From assembly GCA_937944855.1 (NCBI GenBank), contig CALFAY010000039.1, positions 1 to 64,000 of the forward strand: 64,000 bases of DNA, written 5' to 3'. The notes beneath the pieces are model-generated. The model saw nothing but the letters and a program-made list of their open reading frames with translations, did not search any database and had not been told where the DNA came from. How positions within the stretch are numbered: position 1 is the first letter of the stretch; each line of letters starts with the position of its first letter. Below, in pieces: positions 1 to 9,704 of this stretch. This stretch comes from an uncultured Planctomycetota bacterium. GTDB lineage: Bacteria; Planctomycetota; Planctomycetia; Gemmatales; HRBIN36. Position numbers and translations under genes: made by a program.

Positions 1-2
1 GG

Positions 3-788
3 CGAAGCGGTGCCAAGGAGCGCTACGAGCAGGAATGGCGCTTGGCCGACAAGCCCTCGAAGCAGATTCAAGTGATTGATGGCACCACAGTTCGAACACT
101 GATCGTTAGAGGCGATGACTTAGAGGGCCACTTGGATAGCGTAGAAACCGCTCACTGGCACAGCAGCAATCGACGACATCCGTGGTCCCTGGTGTTTGAG
201 TACTATGGCAAGCCTCTATCTCAGGTTATTCGCGATGGGGCTCTCCGAGAAGCTATCCCTGGCCGGGAGCGGGACAGAAGGCGGCTTGGCATAAACCAGG
301 ACGCCCACCATCGGCTCGAACTGGAGTTTGACGAGCAAGGGAGGCTCGTAGAGAAAGCCCTGTTGCGTCATTTGCCGCGGGACAGGGAGATGCGGCTTTA
401 CGAACGCCACGAGCTGGATGACTACCGCATGTGCAAAGACCATACGGGACGAGTCATTTATTTTCCGCATAAAGCAACGTTTACCCATTATGCAGGCCCT
501 TTATCCAATGGCACGCTCATAGATTATGTGACTTATGTAATGGAGATTACAAGGCTGGAGTGGAACATTGCAATCGAAGATGAGGTTTTTGTTCTCCAAA
601 TCCCGCAGGACGTGCGACAATACGACGCGGTGCACACCAAGGGCTGGATCAATCGTCCCGTGGAGGTCGGGCCGACGACGAAAACCCGGATCAGCATGTT
701 CCTTACTGTGAATCTGCTGTTGTTCGTCAGCCTGGCGATGCTGGCGGGATTCCTGTACTATCGCTCTCGGCGTCGCCGCACGGTCTAG
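3..788 (+). CDS. hypothetical protein with C-terminal membrane anchor (5' partial)
   Basis: I do not recognise the family. The reading frame is open to the left edge, so the true start lies outside the window; the TTG at 42 is only the first possible start inside it and has no clear ribosome binding site. The visible part is polar and charged. It ends in one hydrophobic segment (about 22 residues, containing NLLLFVSLAMLAGFLYY) followed by the basic tail RSRRRRTV. That arrangement fits a single C-terminal transmembrane anchor with an Arg-rich cytoplasmic tail and the rest of the protein on the other side. The gene ends 90 bp before the convergent kinase gene. Its function is unknown. Confidence 0.7.
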   Translation, partial: RSGAKERYEQEWRLADKPSKQIQVIDGTTVRTLIVRGDDLEGHLDSVETAHWHSSNRRHPWSLVFEYYGKPLSQVIRDGALREAIPGRERDRRRLGINQDAHHRLELEFDEQGRLVEKALLRHLPRDREMRLYERHELDDYRMCKDHTGRVIYFPHKATFTHYAGPLSNGTLIDYVTYVMEITRLEWNIAIEDEVFVLQIPQDVRQYDAVHTKGWINRPVEVGPTTKTRISMFLTVNLLLFVSLAMLAGFLYYRSRRRRTV

Positions 789-878
789 GCGATTGAGGGA
801 CAAAGCAGGGCCACCGATGTCAAAAACGACTCCGGTCAGCGTCGTGGTCGAAGGGTACGAGCAGGTGGGTTGAGGAGG

Positions 879-3548
879 TCAGCGGCCGAGCCGGATGACC
901 CAGACTTTGCCGCGGCGGGTGGCCACCGCCAGGTGCCGACCATCGCAGGCGAAACCGATGCCGCTGGGAATGCCGACCTCGCTCGGCGGTCGGTGACTGG
1001 TCAGCAGCCGACCCGAAAAACTCTCGACGAGGTACAACGTCCCGTCCAATCCCAGCGCCGCCGTCACCTCTCCATCCGGCGAGACGCTCAGATCAATGAG
1101 CGGTTGATCCGCATCGAATTTGCTCGTCAGGCTGCCGTCGGAGAGGTTCCAGAAGCGCAAGTGCTCGTCCAGGCTGGTAGTCGCGGCGAATCGGCCGTCG
1201 TGATGGATCGCCAGGGCGGTCACCTCCGAGTCATGTTGGCCGAAGCTGCGCAGTTGCTCCCCCTGCTCCACGTTCCAGAGCCGGAGCACGCCGTCTTGCC
1301 CGACCGAGAGGGCCTGCTGGCTTCCGGGCAGGAACTCGACGGCCTGCACGACCCCCATCCGCTCGTTCCTCAGAAGTCGGATCGAGGAGAACTCCGGCAC
1401 CTTCCAGAGGGACAGGACGCGATCTCCGCCCACGAGCAGACGCTTGCCATCCGGGGAGAACGCACCGCAGCTGGCGACGGTGGGGGGCAAGACTCCCACG
1501 GCCAGCATTTCCTGGCCGTCCTCGACGCCGTAAACCCGCACGCGGCGATCCCGTTCCGCCGTCGCTACCAGGAGCCACTGACCTTCCGGAGAGAAAACCA
1601 GTCGGCGGATCGAGTCCGGGTGGTTCCCTAACGTCCGCGGCTCCGCTTCCGGCTCGCCTTCGAGGTTCCACAACCAGAGTTTGCCGTTGGCCCCGGAGGC
1701 AAGCAGACGCGCATCGGGAGTGAAGGCAACTGCCTGATTCGGCCGTCGCGACGGAATCAGCCGGTCGCTGCCCAGCGTCAAGATCACGCTCCAGGAGTCC
1801 CCCTCCTTGCTTAATGGGGTTGCTTTGAATCGGTCGAGCACCGAGGGAAGATCGAGATAGGCACGGAGGGCCCGTGCGGCGTAGGGTGTTCCTTGATTGC
1901 GGGACAGGAAGGCGAGCAGGTCGCGGCGAACGCCCAGATCATGCGGTTCCGCTCGTCCGCAGCGGGAAGCCAGAGTCAGCCATTCCCGTTCCAGAGCGGC
2001 ACCGGCCGGAGGAGCGGCCCGATTGGGGGGCGGTTCAGGTTCCGGGGTCTCCGGCTTCGACACGGCCTTGGTGGCGGGCGGACTGGAGCCTGGCCCCGCT
2101 GAGTAGCCCCGCACGATGAACAGCAAAAGCCCAATGAGCGTGCCGGTCAGGACCGTGCTGGCGACACTGATGACGAGCCACACCGCGGCATTTCGCTGTG
2201 GCGTCGGCCGCACCCGGTTGCGGAAAGCGACGGGAGTATCGGCGAAACAGGGTTCCTCGGAGGCGACAGCGTCTGTCGGCTTCTCGACGGGGGGCGGCGA
2301 GGGCGGAGTCGGCTCGCTGGTCGCAGGTTTTTTGGGGCGGTGGACTGGACGGCTGGGTTCCGCAGGCGGATCCGATGGCGACGCAGCGGGCGAAGGGGCT
2401 TTTTTTGCCTCGGGCGAGCAGAAGGGAACGAGGGCCTCAGCCACGGCGGCTGCCGAAGCCGGTCGCTCTCCTGGTTCCTTCGCCATCATGCGGAGGACGA
2501 AATCGGCCAGTTCCCGGGGTGCCTCCGGCCGCAGGGCCGTCACTGGATCCGGCATTTCCATGCGGTGCTTGATGAGCTTTTCCATCAAGGTGCTGCCGGG
2601 GAATGGAATCCGACCCGTCAGCAGATGGTACAGAGTGCAGCCGAGGCTGTAGATGTCCGCCCGGGGATCCACTTCATGCGGCCGATGGGCCTGTTCCGGG
2701 GCGATGTAGTCCGGCGTGCCGATCACCAGGTTATCGCACGTCACCTGCGACAACGATTCCCCGCTGGCCGACCTCTCCAGCCGAGCTAATCCCAGATCGA
2801 GAATCTTGATCGTTCCCGGACCTGGATCGAGAGCCGGCAGAGACATGTAAGTCTGCGTCGGTTCGCTGCCGGAAACCTGCTGGCGTTGTTCTGCGGCTGG
2901 CGGGCTGGATTCGGTCGTCGTTTCGCTGGAACCTGCCCGGGTCAGAAACAGATTGGACGGCTTGATGTCGCGGTGGATCAGACCGCGCTCGTGGGCGTGT
3001 TGCAGCCCTAAAGCAGCCTGTCGGATGTAATCGCAAGCGCGATGGATCGGGAAGCGGCCGATCTCTCGGAGGAGCCGGGCCAAGTCCCCTCCTTCAACGA
3101 ACTCCATCGCCAGGTAGTAGCCGGAAGGGGCTTCTCCGGCGTCATACGCCTGAATGATGTTGGGATGGTGCAAGGCCCCGACGGCCTGCATTTCCCGATG
3201 GAAACGACTGACGGCCTTGGGATCGCTGATGCGGGCTTTGTGGATGATCTTGAGGGCGACGACGCGGCCGAGCTTGTGATGGCGGGCCTTGTACACCTGC
3301 CCCATACCGCCCTCGCCGATCGGCTCGAGCAGGACGTAGGCTTCGACCCGTAACGACGCTTGTTCGCCGCGGAGCAACTTGGCAGCCTGGAACCGGGTCA
3401 GCCATCCGCGGCCCAGCAACGTCCGCAGCAGCTCCCGCGGGTCCCGGGGTCGGGGCTGCATCGCTGCCAGTTCTTGCCATTGCGCCGGTTCGAGCAACTG
3501 GATTTCTTCCAGCGCATCCACCAGGCTGGCCACTGTCGCTTCTGGCAT
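879..3548 (-). CDS. Ser/Thr protein kinase with C-terminal WD40 repeats
   Basis: An 889-residue membrane-bound eukaryotic-type kinase. The kinase domain covers about residues 70-375: Gly-rich loop GEGGMG (79-83), catalytic Lys in VALK (K100), HRDIKPSN loop (H192-D194), DLG in place of DFG (251-253), then GTPDYIAPEQ. An extra stretch of about 50 residues rich in Ser, Glu and Gln separates HRDIKPSN from DLG. A Pro-rich linker (about 380-440) leads to one transmembrane helix (about 453-477). WD40-type repeats (FSPDGK, LWLWNL and LWNV motifs) fill about 600-889 on the other side. This kinase-TM-propeller layout is common in planctomycetes, where the propeller is assumed to sense or bind partners. 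The first about 65 residues resemble the short helical N-terminal module often seen in such kinases. The substrate is unknown. Confidence 0.93.
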   Translation of the reverse strand: MPEATVASLVDALEEIQLLEPAQWQELAAMQPRPRDPRELLRTLLGRGWLTRFQAAKLLRGEQASLRVEAYVLLEPIGEGGMGQVYKARHHKLGRVVALKIIHKARISDPKAVSRFHREMQAVGALHHPNIIQAYDAGEAPSGYYLAMEFVEGGDLARLLREIGRFPIHRACDYIRQAALGLQHAHERGLIHRDIKPSNLFLTRAGSSETTTESSPPAAEQRQQVSGSEPTQTYMSLPALDPGPGTIKILDLGLARLERSASGESLSQVTCDNLVIGTPDYIAPEQAHRPHEVDPRADIYSLGCTLYHLLTGRIPFPGSTLMEKLIKHRMEMPDPVTALRPEAPRELADFVLRMMAKEPGERPASAAAVAEALVPFCSPEAKKAPSPAASPSDPPAEPSRPVHRPKKPATSEPTPPSPPPVEKPTDAVASEEPCFADTPVAFRNRVRPTPQRNAAVWLVISVASTVLTGTLIGLLLFIVRGYSAGPGSSPPATKAVSKPETPEPEPPPNRAAPPAGAALEREWLTLASRCGRAEPHDLGVRRDLLAFLSRNQGTPYAARALRAYLDLPSVLDRFKATPLSKEGDSWSVILTLGSDRLIPSRRPNQAVAFTPDARLLASGANGKLWLWNLEGEPEAEPRTLGNHPDSIRRLVFSPEGQWLLVATAERDRRVRVYGVEDGQEMLAVGVLPPTVASCGAFSPDGKRLLVGGDRVLSLWKVPEFSSIRLLRNERMGVVQAVEFLPGSQQALSVGQDGVLRLWNVEQGEQLRSFGQHDSEVTALAIHHDGRFAATTSLDEHLRFWNLSDGSLTSKFDADQPLIDLSVSPDGEVTAALGLDGTLYLVESFSGRLLTSHRPPSEVGIPSGIGFACDGRHLAVATRRGKVWVIRLGR

Positions 3549-3829
3549 GCCTCGTCTGCCTCCGGACCCTGGGCCGGGTTGCTGCCGTTTCAGGCACTCA
3601 GAAGCATATTACTTCACGGTTTGGCCGCTCGCCACCGATCCGGCCCGGCTTCGCACCGAGCGGTCAGCCCGTCGGGCACTCCCAAATGCCTGATCCATGC
3701 CTGTTGTTGGAGAATTCCCGCTTTTGTCGGAGGCTGGAAGGCGGTATGCTACTAGCAATCGAGCTTTCGAGGATGCCAGCCGCCTGCGACCTGGCCTGCC
3801 TCTTACGACCGCTTTCCTGGAGACTTGCC
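3549..3829. other. divergent intergenic region
   Basis: 281 bp between the kinase start (minus strand) and the oxidoreductase start (plus strand). It should hold both promoters, but I see no convincing -35/-10 pair or repeat. The oxidoreductase frame stays open back to 3686. The upstream codons do not resemble an export signal, whereas the ATG at 3830 begins a Tat-type signal, so I treat this stretch as non-coding. Confidence 0.5.
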
Positions 3830-5266
3830 ATGACGCTGCTGACTCGCCGCCAGTTCCTTCAGAACTCTTCCCTGATCGCCGCGGCCGCGGCCGCTCTCGG
3901 TCCCTCAGCCGTGGCCGAGGAAGTAGTGCGTCCCGTCCGCAAGGTCGGCCCCAACGACCGGCTGCGGGTCGCCTGCATCGGCTTCAACGGACAGGGGAAA
4001 GCACATCTGGGCAAATTCGCTTCCCTGCCGGATACCATCGTGACCCACATTTGCGATGTAGATTCCCGCCTGGCCGCCGACGGCATCAAGCGGGTGGCCG
4101 AACGGCAGCAGAGGGAGCCGGTCTTCGTCCAGGACCTCCGCCGCATCATGGACGACAAGAACATCGACGTCGTTTCCATCGCTACGCCGAACCACTGGCA
4201 CGCCTTAGCCGCCACCTGGGCCATCCAGTCCGGCAAGGATGTTTACGTCGAAAAGCCGGTCAGCCACAACGTCTGGGAAGGCCGACGCATCGTTGATTTC
4301 GCCCGCAGGTACGGCCGCATCGTCCAGACCGGCACCCAGAGCCGCAGCAACTCCGGCATGCGGGAGACCATTGACTACGTCCGATCCGGCAAGATCGGTC
4401 GGGTCACGATGGCCTACGGCTTGTGCTACAAGCCGCGGCCGAGCATCGGCCCGAAGACGGAAACCCCCGTTCCGGAAGGAGTGGACTACGATCTCTGGCT
4501 GGGACCGGCTCCGGTCAAGCCGATCACTCGGCGACGCTTCCACTACGACTGGCACTGGTTCTGGGACTACGGCAACGGCGACCTCGGCAATCAGGGCATC
4601 CACGAAATGGACAAGGCCCGCTGGGGCCTGGCCAAGACCACCTTGCCGCGCTCGGTGTTCAGCTTCGGTGGTCGCTTCGGGTACGAAGACGCCGGCGAGA
4701 CGGCCAACACGCAGGTGTGCGTCTTTGATTACGAAGATGCGACCTTGATCTTCGAGGTCCGCGGCCTGCCGACCAAGGATTTCAAGGGGGCGAAAGTCGG
4801 CAACGTCTGGATCGGTACCAACGGCTACGTCGTCAGCCCCAGCTACGATGCCGGCATCGTGTACGCTCCCGACGGAACGGAAGTGGCCCGCTTCAAAGGC
4901 GACGGCGACCACTACGCCAACTTCGTCCAGGCCGTCCGCAGCCGCAAGTACACCGATCTGGCTGCCGACATCGAAGAGGGCCACATTTCCAGCGCGCTGT
5001 GCCATCTGGGCAACATCAGCTATCGGCTCGGCACCGTCAACCCAGCGGCCGCCCGGAATCGTGAGGTCGTCGAGGGCAAGGAGTCGCTGGAACGGATGCT
5101 CGCCCACCTCGAAGACAATAAAGTGGACATCGAAAACTTGCCCCTGCGGGTCGGCCGCAAGCTGCGCATTGATCCCTCGCAGGAGAAGTTCCTCAGCGAT
5201 CCCGAGGCCGATCAACTGCTCAGTCGAGAGTATCGCAAGGGCTTCGAGGTGCCCACAAAGACCTAA
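3830..5266 (+). CDS. Tat-exported Gfo/Idh/MocA family oxidoreductase
   Basis: A 478-residue NAD(P)-dependent dehydrogenase-like protein of the Gfo/Idh/MocA family, which typically acts on sugars or cyclitols. I chose the ATG at 3830 because it starts a twin-arginine signal, MTLLTRRQFLQNSSLIAAAA, with an Ala-rich hydrophobic core ending near ALGPSAVAEE. A Rossmann fold follows (VACIGFNGQG, about residues 47-56), then the family motif EKP (K142 is the usual catalytic Lys) and a GNQGIHEMD-type substrate segment. The length and C-terminal half match the secreted planctomycete subfamily. The substrate cannot be told from sequence. The gene stands alone: the next gene converges on it with only 33 bp between and no obvious terminator. 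Confidence 0.93.
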   Translation: MTLLTRRQFLQNSSLIAAAAAALGPSAVAEEVVRPVRKVGPNDRLRVACIGFNGQGKAHLGKFASLPDTIVTHICDVDSRLAADGIKRVAERQQREPVFVQDLRRIMDDKNIDVVSIATPNHWHALAATWAIQSGKDVYVEKPVSHNVWEGRRIVDFARRYGRIVQTGTQSRSNSGMRETIDYVRSGKIGRVTMAYGLCYKPRPSIGPKTETPVPEGVDYDLWLGPAPVKPITRRRFHYDWHWFWDYGNGDLGNQGIHEMDKARWGLAKTTLPRSVFSFGGRFGYEDAGETANTQVCVFDYEDATLIFEVRGLPTKDFKGAKVGNVWIGTNGYVVSPSYDAGIVYAPDGTEVARFKGDGDHYANFVQAVRSRKYTDLAADIEEGHISSALCHLGNISYRLGTVNPAAARNREVVEGKESLERMLAHLEDNKVDIENLPLRVGRKLRIDPSQEKFLSDPEADQLLSREYRKGFEVPTKT

Positions 5267-5299
5267 TCAAGAGGCTCGACCGCGCTGCCTTTGGACGAG

Positions 5300-6184
5300 T
5301 CACAGGTCCCGGCGCTTGATCATGGTGATCTGGTTGCCGGCTTCGTTGTGAAAGACCTCGTCCATGAAGGTGCGGATGAGCATCAGGCCCCGGCCGGCGG
5401 TGCGTTCGAGATTGTCGGCGGACGGCTCGGGCACGGCATGGGGATCGAAGCCGGGGCCTTCGTCCTGGATCACATAGGCGGCTTCCGAGCGCGATTCTTC
5501 GACAATCACCGTGATGCGGCGATCCCTGTACGGCTCCATCTGCCGACGCTGGGCCACCAGATGCCGCAGCGTTTTCTCATCAAATCCACCCGGCGGGGTC
5601 TGGATTTCCAGGTTGCCGTGGACGATGGCGTTGACCATCGCTTCGTGCAGGGCGACGGCGACGCGAATCATGCCGGTTTCGTCGCACAGGCCGATCTGGC
5701 CCAGTTTCTCCTGAAGATGGGCGATGAGCGGAGGAATGAGCGTGAGGTCGTTTTCCAGCAGGTATTGCGTCTCGGACTGCACCCAGCAATCGAGGAGCCG
5801 TTGTCGTTGCCGCCGCACCTGGGCGATGTTCAGGACGTTCTCCACGGTATCGCAGAGGTCCTGAGCGAGGTTGCGTTTGGGCACATAGCTGGCGGCTCCG
5901 CGTTGCAGAGCGGCGACGGCGATTTCCTCGCTGCCGTGGGCCGTCATCAGAATGACCGGAATGTGCGGATACTTCTTGCGGATCTCCGTGACCAGTTGCA
6001 GCCCGTCCATCTCGCCCATCTGGAGGTCGGTGACGACCACGTCGGGCGAGTGCTGCTGGATCATTTCCAGCGCTTCATTGCCGGCGTCCGCCGTCAGGAC
6101 GCGGACGCCTTCGAGCTTCTCCAAGTGACTGCCGGCGATCTTGCGATCGACGGCGCTGTCATCGACAACCAGAACCGTGGGCAT
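5300..6184 (-). CDS. response regulator with ATP-binding (HATPase/RsbW-like) output
   Basis: A 294-residue protein. An N-terminal receiver domain (acidic DD at 8-9, phosphoacceptor D53 in VTDLQMG, conserved T and K further on) is joined to a C-terminal GHKL ATPase domain (about 150-290). The ATPase domain has an N-box, EAMVNAIVHGN, and a G1 box, DEGPGFDP. No HisKA dimerisation/phosphorylation domain is present, so the output looks like an anti-sigma-factor-type Ser kinase (RsbW/SpoIIAB fold) rather than a histidine kinase. It is the last gene of a minus-strand signalling cluster, 51 bp downstream of the hybrid kinase. A link to a partner-switching sigma cascade is inference; no anti-sigma antagonist gene is in the window. 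Confidence 0.88.
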   Translation of the reverse strand: MPTVLVVDDSAVDRKIAGSHLEKLEGVRVLTADAGNEALEMIQQHSPDVVVTDLQMGEMDGLQLVTEIRKKYPHIPVILMTAHGSEEIAVAALQRGAASYVPKRNLAQDLCDTVENVLNIAQVRRQRQRLLDCWVQSETQYLLENDLTLIPPLIAHLQEKLGQIGLCDETGMIRVAVALHEAMVNAIVHGNLEIQTPPGGFDEKTLRHLVAQRRQMEPYRDRRITVIVEESRSEAAYVIQDEGPGFDPHAVPEPSADNLERTAGRGLMLIRTFMDEVFHNEAGNQITMIKRRDL

Positions 6185-6235
6185 GGGCTTGATCTCCTCG
6201 GGCCATTCTCATCTTGGCTTCACAGACGGCGGCGG

Positions 6236-8701
6236 TCAAGCATTCTGGGCTGGGACATCGGCTCGGGAAGCGTAAGCGGCCAGTTCCGGTCGCAGTGCTT
6301 CCCATTCCTTTTCCAGGGTCGAGCAGATTTCGGGCGAACACAGGAGATTGCGCTGGCGGCCCAGATGTTCGAGTTGCTCGGCCAGGCTGCGGGCCTGATC
6401 GGCTCCGACGTGGTCCAGGGAGCCTTTGAGGGTGTGGGCGGCTAACCGGACCCGGCCCGGATCGTTGGCCGCGATTCCGGCACGGATCTCGCTCAGAAGC
6501 CGCGGACACTCGTCGAGCAGCAGCCCGGCAATCTCCCGCAGCAGGGCCTCGTCGCCGCCGACGCGGCGCAGCCCCGTCTGCCAGTGGCAGTGTTTCGCTA
6601 ACCCGGGCAGCGATCCTACCTTTGCCTGGCTCTCCGCGTCGGCAACCGGCTGCACCACCGGGCTTCGCTTGTCGCTTTCAGGCGGAACGTGGCTTGCGGG
6701 AAGCGAGGGCGGAATGCTCTCGATCAAGTCGTACAGTTCCTGGGCGCGGATCGGCTTGGCCAGGTACGCATCCATGCCGGCTTCGAGGCAGCGTTCCCGG
6801 TCGCCCTTCATGGCATGGGCGGTCAGGGCGATAATCGGGATGTGCCCTCCGTGAACCGCTTCGCGGCGGCGGATGACGGCGGTGGCTTCAAGCCCGTCCA
6901 TTTCCGGCATCTGCACATCCATGAGCACGAGGTCGAACGGTTCCTGGTCGAGCAGGTCCAGGGCTTCCCGGCCGGTGCGGGCGACGCGGACCTGATGTCC
7001 CCGCTTTTGCAGCAAGGCGATGGCCAGCTTCTGGTTGACCGGGCTGTCCTCGGCCAGCAGAATCCGCCGCGGTCGGGGCAGGGCGGTTTCCGGGGGTCGG
7101 CCAAAACATGCCTGCTTGGGACGTTCAGACCCCGACCGACTCATCGCTTCCAGCATGGCCCGGCGTAGTTCAGCCTGCCGAACCGGCTTGGTCAGGTAGG
7201 CGGCAACGCCCAGTTCGCGGCAGCGTTTGGCATCGCCCGGCTGTTCGCTGGACGTGAGCATCATGACCGTCGCCCCGGCGAGATTGGCGTCCCGTTCAAT
7301 CCGCGTCGCCAGCGTGAAGCCGTCCATGCCGGGCATGTTGGCGTCGATGAGCACCAGCGGATACGGTTCCCCCGCTTCCGCGGCCGAGGTCAGGGCTTCC
7401 AGGGCCAGCGGGCCGTCCTCGACCGAGGTCGGCTTCATCCCCCAGCTGGTCAGCAATTCAGAGAGGATGCGGCGATTATTGGCGTTGTCGTCCACGACAA
7501 GAACCCGCAGCCCTTCCAGTTCCGGCACCCGCGGGGCGATGATCGGAACGTCGGCCGACGGTTCGGGTGCGAAGCGGGCCGTGAAATGGAACGTGCTGCC
7601 TCGACCGACCTCGCTTTCGACCCAGATGCGGCCGCCCATCAGTTCGATGAGCTTCAGCGAGATCGTCAGCCCGAGGCCGGTGCCGCCGTGACGACGGGTC
7701 GTGGACGTGTCGGCCTGAGCGAAGGCCTCGAAGATCACTTGCTGCTTCTCGGGCGGGATGCCGATGCCGGTGTCGCGGACGGCGAAATGCAGCGTCAAGG
7801 GCCGGTCCGGGTCAGCCTCATTCGCCTCGCCCATTTCGACCTGGACGATGACTTCGCCCTTCTCGGTGAACTTGATGGCATTGCCCACCAGATTCACGAT
7901 CACCTGCCGGAGCCGCAAAGGATCGCCGCGAAGGGCGTCGGGCACGTCCGGGGCGACGTGGCAGGCCAGTTCCAGACCGGCCTGGTGAGCACGCAGAGCC
8001 AGCGTGCTGATGGCGTCTTCCAGGCAGCGGCGGAGGCTGAACGGGATGGCTTCCAGTTCCAGCCTGCCGACCTCGATTTTGGAAAAGTCCAGAATGTCGT
8101 TGATGACGGCCAGGAGGGCCTCGGCCGAGTTCTTGACGATTTCCAGGTATTCGCGTTGCTCGCTGGTCAGTTCGGTAGTGAGGACCAGTTCGGTCATGCC
8201 GATGATGCCGTTCATCGGCGTGCGGATTTCGTGGCTCATGCGGGCCAGGAATTCGCTCTTGGCCCGGCTGGCGGCCTGAGCGGCTTCGGTGGCCCGTTGC
8301 AGGGCCAGCTCGGTCTGCTTACGTTCGATGGCGTAGCGGATGGCCCGGCTCAGGTCGGCACTGGTGACATGGCCCTTGACCAGGTAATCCTGGGCACCTT
8401 CATGCACCGCCTGGACGGCGATGCTCTCGTCGTCCAGACCCGTGAACACGATAATCGGCAGGTTCGGGGCTTTTTCCTTGGTCTTGAGCAGCGTGGGCAG
8501 CCCCTGGCTTTCGGGTAGGCTCAGGTCGAGCAGGATCACGTCGATGTTGCCCCGCGTCAGCCGTTCCAGCCCGCCGCTGAGCCGGTCGGCGCGCTCCATC
8601 TCGAAGGCGGCGTTCTCCACCTCTTCCAGAAGGATACGGATGAGGTGGGCGTCGCCGGGATTGTCTTCGATGAGCAGAACTCGGATCGGCTTTTCGTTCA
8701 T
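6236..8701 (-). CDS. hybrid sensor histidine kinase, REC-HisKA-HATPase-REC-REC-HPt
   Basis: An 821-residue soluble hybrid kinase. In order: receiver 1 (D59 in ILLDLSLP), a coiled linker, HisKA with H157 in [10 protein letters not shown], HATPase with GTGLGL box, receiver 2 (about 399-520, [10 protein letters not shown]), receiver 3 (about 543-665, [10 protein letters not shown]) and a C-terminal HPt domain with H756 in AAHTLKGS. There is no transmembrane segment and no obvious ligand sensor, so input probably arrives through receiver 1 from another kinase. I chose ATG 8701 because AGGAAG sits just upstream and the receiver domain starts within a few residues. An in-frame ATG at 8806 would give a 4-nt overlap with the previous gene but adds 35 unconserved residues and has no ribosome binding site. 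Confidence 0.93.
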   Translation of the reverse strand: MNEKPIRVLLIEDNPGDAHLIRILLEEVENAAFEMERADRLSGGLERLTRGNIDVILLDLSLPESQGLPTLLKTKEKAPNLPIIVFTGLDDESIAVQAVHEGAQDYLVKGHVTSADLSRAIRYAIERKQTELALQRATEAAQAASRAKSEFLARMSHEIRTPMNGIIGMTELVLTTELTSEQREYLEIVKNSAEALLAVINDILDFSKIEVGRLELEAIPFSLRRCLEDAISTLALRAHQAGLELACHVAPDVPDALRGDPLRLRQVIVNLVGNAIKFTEKGEVIVQVEMGEANEADPDRPLTLHFAVRDTGIGIPPEKQQVIFEAFAQADTSTTRRHGGTGLGLTISLKLIELMGGRIWVESEVGRGSTFHFTARFAPEPSADVPIIAPRVPELEGLRVLVVDDNANNRRILSELLTSWGMKPTSVEDGPLALEALTSAAEAGEPYPLVLIDANMPGMDGFTLATRIERDANLAGATVMMLTSSEQPGDAKRCRELGVAAYLTKPVRQAELRRAMLEAMSRSGSERPKQACFGRPPETALPRPRRILLAEDSPVNQKLAIALLQKRGHQVRVARTGREALDLLDQEPFDLVLMDVQMPEMDGLEATAVIRRREAVHGGHIPIIALTAHAMKGDRERCLEAGMDAYLAKPIRAQELYDLIESIPPSLPASHVPPESDKRSPVVQPVADAESQAKVGSLPGLAKHCHWQTGLRRVGGDEALLREIAGLLLDECPRLLSEIRAGIAANDPGRVRLAAHTLKGSLDHVGADQARSLAEQLEHLGRQRNLLCSPEICSTLEKEWEALRPELAAYASRADVPAQNA

Positions 8702-8802
8702 GCTTCCTGCTTCATCTTTGCCCGCTTGCGCTTCAGCATGGCAAGTCGGGGCGGAACTGTCAACGTGCCCCGGCAGGGTGTGGGCGAAGTCCCAGTCCCG
8801 GG

Positions 8803-9267
8803 TCATTTGGGCGGCAAGCGGACCACCTCGAACCAGAAGTACTTGAGCTTGGCGACCACCTCCAAGAACCGTTCCAGATCGGGCGGTTTGGGCACATAGG
8901 AGTTGACGTGCAAATTGTAGCAGCGCAGCACGTCGCTATCGGCCGCGGAGGTGGTCAGCATGATGACCGGAATGCGCTTGAGGTCTTCATCCCGCTTGAT
9001 CTGGGCGAGCAGTCCGCAGCCGTCGAGCCGTGGCATGTTGAGATCGAGCAGGATCAGATCGGGCCGGGGGGCGAGGGCATACGGTTCGATGCGCCGCAGG
9101 AAGCGCAAGGCTTCGTAGCCGTCGCTGACCACGCTCAAGCGGCTGCCGTACCGAGTCTCGGCAAAGGCCTCCCGCGTCAGCCGGGCGTCGGCCGGGTTGT
9201 CCTCGACGAGAAGGACCTCGAACAGCGTTTCGCTCTCCGACTCCACGCGGTATTCTCCGCTGGTCAT
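8803..9267 (-). CDS. single-domain response regulator (Rcp1-like receiver)
   Basis: A 154-residue stand-alone receiver domain with no output domain. It has VEDNPAD (acidic pair at 22-23), phosphoacceptor D75 in [10 protein letters not shown], the conserved Thr in MLTTS and Lys in VPKPPD. The long loop before the phosphoacceptor and the [12 protein letters not shown] segment are typical of the Rcp1 group of receivers that pair with phytochrome-like kinases. Its start overlaps the stop of the preceding receiver gene by 4 nt (ATGA at 9264-9267), so the two are probably translationally coupled. Confidence 0.92.
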   Translation of the reverse strand: MTSGEYRVESESETLFEVLLVEDNPADARLTREAFAETRYGSRLSVVSDGYEALRFLRRIEPYALAPRPDLILLDLNMPRLDGCGLLAQIKRDEDLKRIPVIMLTTSAADSDVLRCYNLHVNSYVPKPPDLERFLEVVAKLKYFWFEVVRLPPK

Positions 9268-9704
9268 TCCGGGGGCAGCTTCACCACAGTCAGCCAGAAT
9301 TCCTGAACGGACCGGACTACGTGGATGAACTGTTGCAGGTCCACCGGCTTGGTGATGTAGCAGTTAGCATTCAAATTATAGCTTTTGAGAATGTCCTCTT
9401 CGGCCTTGGAAGTGGTCAGGACGACGACGGGGATGCGTTTGAGGTCGTCGTCGGCCTTCAATTCGGCAAGGACTTCCCGACCGTCCTTGCGGGGCATGTT
9501 GAGATCGAGCAGGATCAGATCGGGCCGGGGAGCGTGGGCGAAGGGGCCTTGGCGACGCAAGAACTCCATCGCTTCGACGCCGTCGAAAACTACACTCATG
9601 TTGACGTGGACTTTGCCTTCCCGCAAAGCCTCGACCGCCAGGCGGACATCGCCGGGGTTGTCTTCAACCAGAAGGATCTCCACGGGTCGGGTGATGCTGC
9701 TCAT
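9264..9704 (-). CDS. single-domain response regulator (Rcp1-like receiver)
   Basis: A 146-residue receiver-only protein, clearly a paralogue of the next gene downstream. Features are VEDNPGD (acidic pair at 14-15), phosphoacceptor D67 in [23 protein letters not shown] and the conserved Lys in YITKPVD. It overlaps its neighbours by 4 nt on both sides (9701-9704 with the kinase and 9264-9267 with the second receiver). This strongly suggests one transcript and matched amounts of kinase and both receivers. It probably passes phosphate from the PAS-GAF kinase onward. Confidence 0.93.
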   Translation of the reverse strand: MSSITRPVEILLVEDNPGDVRLAVEALREGKVHVNMSVVFDGVEAMEFLRRQGPFAHAPRPDLILLDLNMPRKDGREVLAELKADDDLKRIPVVVLTTSKAEEDILKSYNLNANCYITKPVDLQQFIHVVRSVQEFWLTVVKLPPE

